18,833 nucleotides of DNA from Phoronis ovalis (taxonomy: Eukaryota; Phoronida; Phoronidae), in NCBI GenBank assembly GCA_028565635.1, contig JAOXYB010017142.1, forward strand, positions 1 through 18,833. The letters are read 5' to 3'. A model generated the notes under the pieces. That model saw nothing but the letters and a program-made list of their open reading frames with translations. It searched no databases and was not told the DNA's origin. How positions within the stretch are numbered: position 1 is the stretch's first letter; each line of letters starts with the position of its first letter. The translations under genes were made by a program, and so were the position numbers. Below are positions 8,583 to 18,710 of the stretch, in pieces.

Positions 8583-11500
8583 GTAATTAAGTATCACACT
8601 GATGTAGTTCAGCATTTATAAATCTGTGATGTGGGCCCCGGCCTGGATACTGTATCTCTAGCACAGAGTTTTCCCGGAGAGTGGTCAATAACTCTGTTAC
8701 GCAGATAGGTGATCGAATACTTTACATGTATGCCACGTACTGTGGACCTCAATATTGATATTCACTATTGCTTGATTTTAAAACACAATCAGAGCCGCTG
8801 TGTTTGGGTTATGTAACATATTATTGTTTTTAGTGACTACATCACAAGTTGCTTTTATCAGATGCACGCGGAATGACTGTTTATCTATATTTGTAGACGT
8901 ATAGTTGCATGTAACAGTATCTACAAGATGGATTAAACGTACATGTTTCAGAGTTCGCTAAGAAACAATTTGTTGCTTGGATACATTCAAAAATTAGTAG
9001 CACAAAAAGAAACTAAATGTGTAATGAATAATATTTTAAATATACATTGACGAGGTACCTATCTCACTTGTACATGTCACCATGGTAATTATTTTGAGAT
9101 ATATTCTACATTGGGCAATCATAATTGCATAAAAAATATTTAACACGCCCATAAAGACGAGGCTATTATATAATCTAGTATAATTTTTTTAATACAACAC
9201 TGCAAAAGCTCAGATTTAATAGTCTTGTTAATAACATTTATTGACTTATAAATGAATAAAGCTATATCTTTTATTCAACGGATTGCGCGAATAAACAGTT
9301 ATAAATGACATTTGATAGAAGCGCTGCTGATTAAGTTGTGTGTCGGATGTGTATCCACATTCCAATTTACAATTGAGAAAAAGACGATACAAGTTTTCCC
9401 AATTTCTTTTACGTGTCATGTTGCAAATAGTGCCCGATTTATATGCTAATAAGACATCAAATCTGTACAATGTGAAATTGGTTTAATACATTTCAACATG
9501 TATATTTTTTTGTTTACTTTCAGGCGTTCGCGCTCATTTACATAGCTTATGAAATTATTCACCTGTGTTTAATCACAGAGTCAAGTAAGTGGTATTATAT
9601 ATTGATCTATTTAGAAAATAAAACTCTACTCACTGGAGAATTACTGGACATAAGTAATTTTTATTGTAAATATATTGATCAAAGGGGCATGGCCTGTATG
9701 ACCTATTACTGGACCTATTATTGAACGAAACGATGTACAGTTTTAATATCATTTACAAGGCAATGTATTATAGGGAAAAAGCCTGGGGCGGATCAAAGAA
9801 TTTAGGATACGAGTGCTACATGTTAAATATTTGGAGTGTAGATCTATGAAGCTGTTAAACTACCCCGTTTTACAAACAACAAGGTCAAGGGTCAAATGTG
9901 TTTCAAAACAGGTGAATGTAAATACTTGATAGCACATACGTTTCATTTAGTAGGAGTGCAGTTAGAATTTCATATTTACTGAAGATTGTACAAAAGGTAA
10001 AAGGTTCCAAGTTTTTCACCTGTCATATATAAATAAATGATGTACTAAATCATATTGTTTTACTGTGGTTAGTACGATTATTTGATTTATTTATTTAAGA
10101 CATTGTTAAGACAAGTGCAATTATATATTATATATATATATATTTCCTTCTAGGTATCATAACGGCAATGACGTACATAAATTTTGCCGTTTTTGTACCG
10201 TGGACAGCAGGTGGCACTTGCCTTCTTTTAGCAACATTTAAGGTGACTATATTTATGTGACGGGCATCGGTTGATTTTTAGTTATCGAGAGCAAAATATA
10301 AACCGTGCTCTTTTACCAGACGGTGTAACGGAAGAGCTTCTATCTTGTCATGGCAAATCCCGTTCTTAAATTCTTATTCTGTATATTGAAATACGATACG
10401 TATACATGTACATATAATAGGTAATTTGTAATGAATCACTTCAATCACAATCTGAAGTCTCATAAGGTACATTGGAAAGATAAAACTGTTACCTTAGAAA
10501 CTAACCAACGATCTGAATTATTAAAGTATAAAAGTTAAATTTTTCATAAATTTAATTATTTTAGGAAAAAAGTAAATTAGTTCTGGTTTGGTTAGTGGCA
10601 TCTGCTGTTGCAGTTATCGTTACAGTACTAGGAATATTTCTAGAAGCCAGCATGGGTGCTTTAGATGGTAAGCAGTTTATGTAGCAATCACAGGAAAATG
10701 TTGATTTAAACGCGGATATTTAATAAGTATCAATATCCTTCATTGAACATATCTTCATAAAACACGAATAAGCAGCAATTGCTAGTCCCCTTAGTAGGGT
10801 TCAACTGAAGTTCAAAGCAACATTCCAATAATTCTGAAACTTTACTTTCATTTTTATTTACTTAATAATACTACCATAACTGTGCATCGGATTTTTGAGT
10901 TTTGTAAGTCGGTGAATTTTCCTTATGAGGATGAAAACATATAGTAAATCGTCTCTCCTGTGCTATATTTGGCCCATCGGGCTGGACTTATACTGGTTTT
11001 AGTAGCATTTAGCGACTAAGAGCATATACTGTTCATGGATATTTAGTACCAAAACTGTTCCGTTACGTTTTGTCTAATGACATTATTTTCACTGTTATGA
11101 TATAATGGAAGAAGTAATGTCTTCGTATCGTTTACAGGTATAAATCACTTCAATGACAGCGGGCTACCATGGGTGGCTGTGTCTGTGTTTGGACTTGCTG
11201 GTAACAGTTTTGTTCAGGTAAGAATTTCTTTATTGACAGTAATTCTCAATTAATTAATCACAGTATTGAAATTAAAATTTTGAAGTCCACTAAAATTCTT
11301 AATACTAATCGAGAAGCACTTTTATCTTATCACAGAAAAATAAAGAAATGATATTATAATAATTCTTAAGAGACGAAGCAATGATGATCTTAAATTTAAA
11401 TTCTAATAAAATATTACCGTTATCCTTCAAATTCATGTTTGCAGATTTTCTTTATTGCAAGAATATGGGTTTACAGAAAAGAAGTTCAGAAACGAGAAAG

Positions 11501-11770
11501 ACAAAAGGCAATATGTAAGTTTCCATATAACATCTGAAAACAGTGCAATTACGGATATAAGATATTATAGCCAAAATTAAACCCTTTACTTGACGTGGAG
11601 AGTGTATTTTTTAAATTGGTATGCATTATATCCTAACAATTTATTACAATTGTTTTCTTAAATGAACAAATTTATTTTTTTTCGTTGCAGGGCAATACTC
11701 GTGTATAGCAGCCAGATTAGTTCCTGGCAATAGTGGGGAGAACCCTGTTTTTGTTGAGGATCCAACATAG
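8508..11770 (+). CDS. Four-span small membrane protein, LAPTM4/pasiflora-like, complete, 185 residues
   Basis: Seven coding exons (8508-8582, 9524-9584, 10154-10242, 10565-10667, 11138-11217, 11445-11514, 11691-11770) total 558 bases with matching phases and GT/AG borders. The N-terminus has a Cys cluster (FCCGCSMRHG, 7-16). Hydrophobic segments lie near 17-42, 47-73, 79-101 and 119-143. A basic stretch follows (RKEVQKRERQK), then a short cytoplasmic tail with YSCI (162-165), which fits the YxxPhi endosome/lysosome sorting pattern. The start is chosen because the frame is closed by TAA five codons upstream. This layout (CC motif, R/H-G before helix 1, four helices, short tail) resembles LAPTM4 and insect pasiflora proteins, but it is shorter than mammalian LAPTM4 (over 220 residues) and has no PY motifs. 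Family by topology; exact function unknown, probably endolysosomal or junctional membrane. Confidence 0.8.
9524..9584 (+). CDS. Tetraspan gene coding exon 2
   Basis: 61 bases after TTTACTTTCAG, with donor GTAAGT at 9585. It encodes AFALIYIAYEIIHLCLITES (residues 26-45), the second half of helix 1, and leaves one base for the next codon. Confidence 0.82.
10122..10143. repeat. TA microsatellite before a splice acceptor
   Basis: About 22 bases of alternating T and A end 10 bases before tetraspan exon 3 and occupy the place of the branch-point and polypyrimidine region. Confidence 0.65.
10154..10242 (+). CDS. Tetraspan gene coding exon 3
   Basis: 89 bases after TTCCTTCTAG, with donor GTGACT at 10243. 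It completes Ser46 and encodes residues 47-75, all of helix 2 (TYINFAVFVPWTAGGTCLLL), ending with Lys75. Confidence 0.83.
10565..10667 (+). CDS. Tetraspan gene coding exon 4
   Basis: 103 bases after ATTATTTTAG, with donor GTAAGC at 10668. Residues 76-109 start EKSK and contain helix 3 (LVLVWLVASAVAVIVTVLGI), then the first part of the 3-4 loop (LEASMGALD). Confidence 0.83.
11138..11217 (+). CDS. Tetraspan gene coding exon 5
   Basis: 80 bases after GTTTACAG, with donor GTAAGA at 11218. It completes Gly110, then encodes the loop INHFNDSG and the first half of helix 4 (LPWVAVSVFGLAGNSFVQ). Confidence 0.83.
11445..11514 (+). CDS. Tetraspan gene coding exon 6
   Basis: 70 bases after GTTTGCAG, with donor GTAAGT at 11515. 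It encodes the end of helix 4 (IFFIARIWVY) and the basic juxtamembrane run RKEVQKRERQKAI, consistent with a cytoplasmic C-terminus. Confidence 0.83.
11691..11770 (+). CDS. Tetraspan gene coding exon 7 (stop)
   Basis: The acceptor is TTTTTTCGTTGCAG. The exon completes Trp160 and encodes the 25-residue tail QYSCIAARLVPGNSGENPVF followed by VEDPT and TAG at 11768-11770. YSCI is a candidate sorting motif. An ATTAAA at 12048-12053 is the nearest plausible polyadenylation signal. Confidence 0.8.
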
Positions 11771-12047
11771 CCAAATACTGAATCCTACACGAGTATTTTA
11801 TGAACATGAGGAGTATCGACTCCATGTTATACCAACAAATCTTCTGGCAGCCTGGGATGGCAACAATAACACGAGTAGATGGAAAACCAGATTAGGACAA
11901 AATATAAGCATGCATAGACCATAATAGGCTGCCATCTACAAAACTCGGAGATCCTAATCGAATTTGAATGATCTTGCACCCAAATGACTGCATCTTGGAA
12001 GACCCGTTGGGTACACTCAAATACAATGTGGGTAATCATGCTCGTTT

Positions 12048-12053
12048 ATTAAA
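12048..12053 (+). terminator. Candidate polyadenylation signal of the tetraspan gene
   Basis: ATTAAA lies about 280 bases after the stop at 11770 and is the first good hexamer on the plus strand; the next AATAAA is at 13387-13392. Assigned by motif and position only. Confidence 0.3.
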
Positions 12054-12348
12054 ACCCGTGAAAATGATGTTTATTTGAGGATCAGACGCCGTAACGCGCG
12101 TTGCGCATTTATGGTAGGAAAATCAGCAATTTTGACCAAAAAGGGTATGGTTAGAATGTCTGTTTTGCACGACGACTCTGGCTTCCAATTTTCGTGGTGA
12201 AAGTCTTGTTGTTTCACGCTGTTCGAAAAATTTGGAGAGTGCCAACTTTACCATCGGGCTTGCTTAGTCTTCGTTTGTTTTTACGCTTGTCGAAAAATTT
12301 CAATCTATTGGACTATAGGGAACCAATATCGGTATAGGTCTTGATTAG

Positions 12349-12396
12349 GGTTCATTTATTGAACCTCCTTAACCACCTGCTTGGAGGCTTTTTTTT
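12349..12396 (+). repeat. Two adjacent hairpins followed by a T run
   Basis: GGTTCA-TTTAT-TGAACC (12349-12365) is followed by CCTCC...GGAGG (12364-12368 with 12383-12387) and eight Ts (12389-12396). The shape recalls an RNA polymerase III transcript end, but no A/B boxes or known small-RNA fold were recognised upstream. Confidence 0.3.
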
Positions 12397-12463
12397 GAAG
12401 CCATTAACGACCATGATAACCCACATATTGTTTGCGTGGCCCCGGGAGGATGATCAGCTAAAC

Positions 12464-12540
12464 TAAACAACAAGTCGGAATCACCTGGAAAATGTTCATT
12501 CTTTTTTTATCAAGGAATCCCCCGGGTCACTTGTTGTTTA
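12464..12540. repeat. 12-base inverted repeat with CCCGGG neighbours
   Basis: TAAACAACAAGT (12464-12475) pairs perfectly with ACTTGTTGTTTA (12529-12540). CCCGGG occurs near both arms (12441 and about 12521). It may be the relic of a small element. Confidence 0.4.
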
Positions 12541-15500
12541 CCTGCATTTTTATATATGACAGAGATAAATGGTGCAAGTGTTATTTTCAAAAGACAATCT
12601 CCCTAAAAAGTAAATTGTAATTCAAGACGACGTATCCTTGTTTTAACGGCACAACAGCACTTTTAAAATTTTACCTTTCTTATAAAGTCTACATATAGCA
12701 GTTGTGTATTTTTTTACTTTATATGGCACATAACAGCAACTTTAAGCATTCGAATGCAACGTAACGACTGCTATAATGTATAACAAATATAGTGAAAAAC
12801 CTAGAATTTAGTAACAAATGCAACTAGAAATGTACAGCGATGTACATAAATGCAATGTTTTCTTAGAAATTCGGTATAAAATTGCAATCAGCAAGCTTTT
12901 AAACTGAATGCAGCTTTTACAGAAAATTAACGAGATTCGCTTTCGGGTTGGGTAGAGATGTGGTTTTTGAAATCACCACTAGGAGATCTTCCATCAGTCT
13001 CGCAATTTTGTCTCTAGTTACCAACCACCCGGGAGTGAATGCAAATACTACGAGAATGCGGTATATATGAGAGTACATAATTACCAGCAGGTTTCCAAAC
13101 TCGCACCTGCATTAGTAATGTAGCTGGCAATTTGAACACCTATATATGACAGAGCAAAGAACATTGTACAGTGGTTTCAAGATGCCCGTGTGCACTGCAG
13201 TTCCACAACGCTTCTACATATCGCACTTGTATAATACTTTTAAGGCGCTGTGTATAAATCGGGCTGCCGACTAACGTTACTCATTTGATATTCTCTGATG
13301 AAGAATTTGTATACAACGCAATAAGATTTTTATTATTTTGACAGATTTAGCTGAGTATTATTAATAATTAGACAGAACAATATCCAAATAAAGACAGGAT
13401 ACATCCATTTTTTCTGCACAAGTATAATATTTCCTGACATCCGTTCATAGACCAGATGAACGCGTTAATCATTGGACATAACTATCTGCTAATTACCACA
13501 GTCTATTATGTCAAGTTTTATGATCGAAATAATTCGTTACTACGCAGAATGTGCTATTTTCAAATCCCTTTACACCTACTGTTTGGACAGAATATCCCCA
13601 CAACAAATGTCATGTGGTCTGCAAACTGTAAAAGTCAGTCAGGAACTACAAGAAAATAATTAGGATTTTACAAACTGTCTAGTATAACAAACTATACCTT
13701 CTTCCATTTTAAACACTTCATTGTGGCATTGGCAAATGCTTAAACAGTTCCATGAACAACTACAACAATTTACCCAAACTAAAAAGAATAACTTGGAAGA
13801 AGTTTTAGTTCTCACTTACACAGACAGTTATCTAATGCATCACATGACATTACACTTTGCAAACAGGTACCATGTTCATATTCAGGAGCTGGGACTATTC
13901 TAGATCACCATGCAAGACAAGAACGATCTGATATTAAATTTCGTGTACTGAAGCCCCAAAAGGATGCAGTTTACATTCGATGATTTAGGTTACCACAATA
14001 AGACAAATTTAGAAGTTTTGGAATAAAAGGAAATATTAACAACAGGTATCAATATTTACGTGATGTAATATGAAAATGGTCCCACTAAGCTACAGACAAA
14101 ACAGCAATAATTTTCATGTCAAATACAATGTGCATGTCGGGGTTAACATTTTTTCCAAAAGTGCAGCACAAAACAAGTAGACTTTAAAATTTGGTATTTT
14201 TGGCTAAAATAGAACATAGAATCAAACTGAATTACCATCTTGCACACTAAAACTAACAAGTCTTAACAAAAATATACATCTCATATGAAGTTTTATTAAA
14301 AATATTCAGCACAGTATGGTGCAAAATCATTAAAACCAGCACAACTTGAATGCAGTTTCAACAAGAGGATGCATCTCAATCTTTGGTTCAACTCAAGTTA
14401 TATTACAACATCAAAATGACGGAAACCACTCGAGGCCTTTGAAGTTGAAATAATTTTTAAAGACAAATGTGCCAACAACTTCAGCCTTAACAATACATGA
14501 AATAGTGCACTAGTTAAAACTGCATTAAAATACACCAGTTAGCTTTAAAGTACACTCCCAACATATATGGGGACTACTTGCACACAGTTTTACATTTCTA
14601 ATATATTATTAGAAACAATATTAACATAGAATGCTACATATAGAAGTGACATCATTACACAGGTTGCTGTATATAGTCATTTGACAGTGTTAAGGAAATT
14701 TACGATTGTATTACATTCTGTCCTTACAAGATATAAAATAATGTCACAAGTCGCCTTAAATTTATCAAGTGCAAATGTGGCGAAAATACTCAAATAAGTA
14801 AACAACAAGTTGCATAACACTGTTAACTTTTCTCTGGTAATTCAGTTCCATTTAAACAATATGTGCTGGTTCCACAAACATTTTTCTTACCAAAATGTTT
14901 ACAATTTCTTACAATTCTTGTGACATAAGTTTTAACATTCTACCTTTTAATACGCTTATACCCTGACAGCACCTTGTAAGCAGTTATTGTGACATCATCA
15001 TATATAGACAATACACAAACTAATTCTGTCTTTTATTTACACAGGAAATAATTTAAATATAAAATATATAATATGTAGATTATTAAATATTTGTTTCGTG
15101 TGGAAGAGATTAATAATGATTGCTAGGGCTTGACGACTGGCTGCATAGCACACTCTGTGTTTAATATTATCAATGGGACTTGATCTGTTAGCATATTTTT
15201 GTATACACTTATCCCACAAAACTAAATTCTTACAAAGTTAAAAATCCTGTTACAGAAACAAATACGAAAGATTCCTACTAAGATATTGTTGAAGCCTTTT
15301 TAAATACTACAAATTCCAATAAATTTATAGTTTACTAGCAAAGGACCAATTAATCACATTATGAGGAGACGAAGGAAAACATTTTAAAATACCCATGTAC
15401 TACACAGCCAACCACCATTTTGTTTCCACAATTATTTGTACAAGTCACATGATTATAGATAGCCAATAAGAAAGTAGACAACAAGGACTGCATGTTGACG

Positions 15501-16261
15501 ATACTGCATAAGTATACTCAGATGAGGTATAGTTATTATTTCAACTATTGTACCTTCTCACTCCTGTCTCGATAAAATTCATTTATATTTTAGTGTAAAA
15601 TGACTGAGACGCCAGTATAATAAATTATTATAATAAGTATCTGTACACCAAAAAAAGATACAGTTACATATAGTATACTAATTAAAGAAAAGCCAAATGT
15701 ACCATCTCTCCCATAAAGAATTAATTAGCTTTGTAAATGTCACCTAGTCCATCTAATCCAATGGTATTTGTGAGTTTATTTACACTGAATTTGCAGATGA
15801 CATTCATGTACAGGTCTTCAAATAGTACGCTGATCATTAATTACTTGTACTTTACTGGATCTAGATGCTAATAAATTATATGATTCTTTCCTGAGCCGCA
15901 GACTAGACTAAATATTATGTTTAATTTTATCTATATTACTATAACAGTTGGTACATTCTAAGCCCAATTTAATCAGTGCACCAAAATATACGGTAAACAT
16001 TTTCGGAGAATATGTTTTAGCAATATATTCTCTGATAAGCAGATCAATTTTCAAAATAGGTAATCTCGCTCATTTTGCTTATCTACAAGGGAATCAACAG
16101 GTGACATTTGTACACATTCCAAATTTTGAATGCATTAACTCTGTATAGAAGAGAGTAATATTGGCCAATCTTGTTATAATGCATGTATTCAATGCAACTA
16201 TACACGTGACAAACTGAATTCTGAAACTACTGGTTTAACATTCAAGAGGTTATAAATAACA

Positions 16262-16290
16262 TTAATAATAATATAATATAATATAATAAA
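16262..16290. repeat. ATAAT-type microsatellite
   Basis: Tandem TAATA/ATAAT units run for about 28 bases in the 3' flank of the receptor gene. Confidence 0.6.
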
Positions 16291-16626
16291 AACTCCCTGA
16301 TTGTGTTATGACTTTGTGTTCCTGTTTTTGTGCTAACTTCTAAAACTGAATAAAAAAGCTGCTATAAGTTAGGGGTAGAATATTGGAATCACTCATACTT
16401 GAGGCAGCGTCATCTTCGGAAAAGTGCATTTATCGTTTTACGTATCTCCCTGAGTTAAATCAATGCACTGTCACCGACGCCTTATTCTTTCCATTACGAG
16501 GTAGCATGACTAGGTTTCAGATGTCTACAATGTTTGAAACTAAAACTTTGCTCCTATTGATAACTAAATTAGTTTTAAAATGGGAGGAGGCTACTGCACA
16601 AGTATCCTGAGGTGTCAAATCCACTT

Positions 16627-16632
16627 TTTATT
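16627..16632 (-). terminator. Nearest candidate polyadenylation signal of the receptor gene
   Basis: Minus-strand AATAAA lies about 200 bases after the stop codon that ends at 16835. Several further AATAAA motifs lie farther downstream, so a much longer 3' UTR is also possible. Confidence 0.35.
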
Positions 16633-16834
16633 GGCTCTTGTCCTTTTGTAGTACAAATTGTCATCATTCATTTTTTTTCTGTTTCATTTTCTAGCAACTA
16701 TATGTCTTCTTCAAGCAATAAAAATACCCGCATTTATCCGAAACATATTTGAATAAATTTTCGAAACTGTGCATGATTCTTTCAAAAATCATTTTTTTTG
16801 GTGTGTGTTTAATATATAAAACTCTTCTATCTTC

Positions 16835-17236
16835 TCATGCATTGCATACACCACCACTCCTGAACCTTGACTTGTTTGGCGAGATGGCAATATCTGTGGT
16901 ATCATCGACTGTAACCGATTGGTTAACACCTGAGGTAGAAGTACCACCACTATGAGGTTTAAATGTTACCAGAGTAGGCTGATAGCCCGATTCAGTCCCC
17001 ATACTACTCTGGGGTGAGTTCATGATAGCTTTATCATCTGCAGTGTTATTTGACGTACCCGTATGTCGTGCAGACAATAATGCTTGTGGGGTGTGTGATG
17101 AAGGTAAAAGCTCATCACGCACTGACGATGATTCCTCTTCCTCCTCACCGCTCTCATAGCTTCTATCAATATCATCCAAGGAGGTTTCTAATGTCATGTC
17201 TTGTCGTAAACTACTGTCATCTAATGTAGATTCAGC
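16835..17236 (-). CDS. Receptor terminal exon (acidic/Ser-rich tail and stop)
   Basis: 402 bases, 133 codons plus stop. The acceptor is CTGTTCATAG before 17236. It starts AESTLDDSSLRQDM and has SLDDIDRSYESGEEEEESSS with several acidic Ser sites that fit casein kinase 2, then a low-complexity Ser/Thr/Gly region (SGYQPTLVTF) and ends SRFRSGGVCNA. Confidence 0.8.
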   Translation of the reverse strand, partial: AESTLDDSSLRQDMTLETSLDDIDRSYESGEEEEESSSVRDELLPSSHTPQALLSARHTGTSNNTADDKAIMNSPQSSMGTESGYQPTLVTFKPHSGGTSTSGVNQSVTVDDTTDIAISPNKSRFRSGGVCNA

Positions 17237-18627
17237 CTATGAACAGAGTAAGGTTTTTAAATATCAATCATTCCCTACAAACACTAGCTTTTAGTGGATG
17301 TTTCAGTACATTTATTGTATATTATTGCATGATCAATCTATAGTTACTAAATCATCCACAAGAAAGCTCTTTATAAGGCAGTAACATTTCTCTGCAAGAC
17401 TGGATGGAGGGAATACTAACTAGAGTATGTATGCTCCACAATTTGTTTGTTTGCATTTAGTTTTTGCCACAAAAAAGATACAATCTCAATAGACAAGTAC
17501 CTGGTTACTGACAAAGCTTTTAGCAAGTCTCTGCATACTTTCATTCAGAAATGCATTTTAAGACAAATTCCTTTCTTACTGATCTTATTAACCTAGAACA
17601 AGGGTCACAGCCATTAAAATTCTCTACCTGAACATTTATCTGAGGCACTGTACTTTCATTCACCAACACGTGGTGACCATTTGGTACCCGGCCATTAGAA
17701 ACACCATTTTTGTGTGGATGCGAAAAACCATTCTTACCATTAACTTTGCCATTTGTACCCTAGCAAAAAATATGTGACTACGTTGTAGAACTTCAACTAC
17801 ATCAGGTTCATATGGTTTTATCAACTCATTATCTAACTTTTAAGTTTATACAGTGTTTTCGAAACTCAAGTTCTGCATGCTAAATATTAACTTTCATGCA
17901 TGTACTGCTATCCTTCTGCATGTTGAACAGGACCTTTCACTTATTTTTTTTTGCAAAGTAAATTAATTATTTTTCTCAGAAACAACTGTATATGACTGTA
18001 CATGGCTACAGCTAACCTAAAATGGCCCATCTGCAAAACTGTTAATGAGCTTATATTAAATTTGATAGACAATTTGAAAGCAATGTTAGTGCTTGAAACA
18101 GATACCTTAGCATGACCATTTTCTTTCAAGTTAGTCAACATGGGCATAAAACTATCCAATTCAACAGAGCCAGAATGCGATAGTCGATTTCCAATATCTG
18201 CTAGCCGTCCATTATCACAAGGAACATGACCATTTCCATGGTAATGCTCCGGAGTCTCTCTTGTACGCATTGCCGGAAAACACAAGGTTAGCCTGCAATA
18301 ATCATGTTAAGGTATTAAACTACTATGGAATCTTGCACATTTGGCTTGAACTGCACGGCAATGACTGCAGTAAGATAAAAGGCAGTATGAAGTATCATGT
18401 TGATTGGTTTGGATTCAAGTGCATGAAGCAGAAATATTTCTGGTCAAAGTAAAGGGATATACTTCTGAATTAAATAAGTAAGAATACCATATTTGTAATA
18501 TGATTATAAATAACATAAGGGATTTACCTTCTTCGGCATATGACAATAACAATACACAGAATAATACAAGTCAGTCCAATAGCAATGCCAATAATGATGC
18601 CTTTTGCTTGATCTGGGAGCTGTGTTT
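16835..18627 (-). CDS. Single-pass receptor, transmembrane helix and cytoplasmic tail (DCC/neogenin/protogenin-like, tentative); 5' part outside window
   Basis: Four exons (18627-18528, 18292-18106, 17759-17628, 17236-16835) join in frame to 272 residues ending in a stop. The first carries one hydrophobic helix (GIIIGIAIGLTCIILCIVIV) followed by CRRR, a stop-transfer signal, so the rest is cytoplasmic. The tail has LDSFMPML, then nine Asn-Gly pairs in about 100 residues, then an acidic Ser-rich block (SGEEEEESSS), and ends FRSGGVCNA. The GIxIGxxIGLxCII-type helix and the MPM motif recall protogenin and other DCC-family guidance receptors. The C-terminal P3 helix of neogenin/DCC is not seen. 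The Ig and FN3 domains that would settle the family would lie beyond 18833. The exon structure is well supported; the family is only suggested. Confidence 0.7.
17628..17759 (-). CDS. Receptor tail exon (Asn-Gly-rich)
   Basis: 132 bases, 44 codons, phase 0 at both ends. The acceptor is TTTTTTGCTAG and the donor GTAGAG at 17627. It encodes GTNGKVNGKNGFSHPHKNGV and SNGRVPNGHHVLVNESTVPQ. The exon has no ATG. Being a multiple of three it could be skipped without shifting the frame. Confidence 0.8.
18106..18292 (-). CDS. Receptor tail exon (membrane-proximal)
   Basis: 187 bases after TATTGCAG, with donor GTATCT at 18105. It completes an Arg codon and then gives 62 codons, including ETPEHYHGNGHVPCDNGRLA, SVELDSFMPMLTNLKENGHA and Lys. 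The frame runs on into the intron to a stop at 17941, but the donor and the next exon's phase favour splicing. Confidence 0.8.
18528..18627 (-). CDS. Receptor exon with the transmembrane helix
   Basis: 100 bases: two bases of a split codon, 32 codons, then two bases. The acceptor is TTATGTTCTTGTAG and the donor GTAAAT at 18527. It encodes TQLPDQAKGIIIGIAIGLTC and the rest of the helix, then CRR. It begins mid-codon, so at least one exon lies upstream, outside the window. Confidence 0.8.
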
Positions 18628-18670
18628 CTACAAGAACATAAATTAAAAACATTTTAAAACTAGACATTCG

Positions 18671-18710
18671 GTGAGTTGTAAACAACTCCGGTGAGTTGTA
18701 AACAACTCCG
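18671..18710. repeat. Two tandem copies of a 20-base unit, each containing a hairpin
   Basis: GTGAGTTGTAAACAACTCCG occurs at 18671-18690 and again at 18691-18710 without a gap. Each holds GAGTTGT-AA-ACAACTC, a 7-base stem. It lies in the intron upstream of the receptor's transmembrane exon. Beyond it, to 18833, nothing coding was recognised. Confidence 0.65.

Larger units (their letters stand above)
11771..16626. other. Region between convergent genes: 3' flanks, no supported gene
   Basis: It probably holds the 3' UTR of the plus-strand gene at its left end and possibly a long 3' UTR of the minus-strand receptor at its right end. Minus-strand AATAAA motifs (plus TTTATT) occur at 16627-16632, 15775-15780, 15032-15037 and elsewhere. 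Other contents are paired 18-base direct repeats (12216-12233 and 12283-12300), hairpins before a T8 run (12349-12396), a 12-base inverted repeat (12464-12475 with 12529-12540) and an AT-rich microsatellite (about 16262-16290). Short open frames here (for example 13721-13903) have no recognisable domain or splice partners. Confidence 0.5.

Noticed and set aside
13721-13903. 60-codon plus-strand frame that looks helix-forming (LKQFHEQLQQF)
   Set aside because: No upstream or downstream exon and no family match; lies in the 3' flank between convergent genes.
16383-16610. 75-codon plus-strand open frame
   Set aside because: Probably antisense to the 3' flank of the minus-strand receptor; no motif and no splice support.
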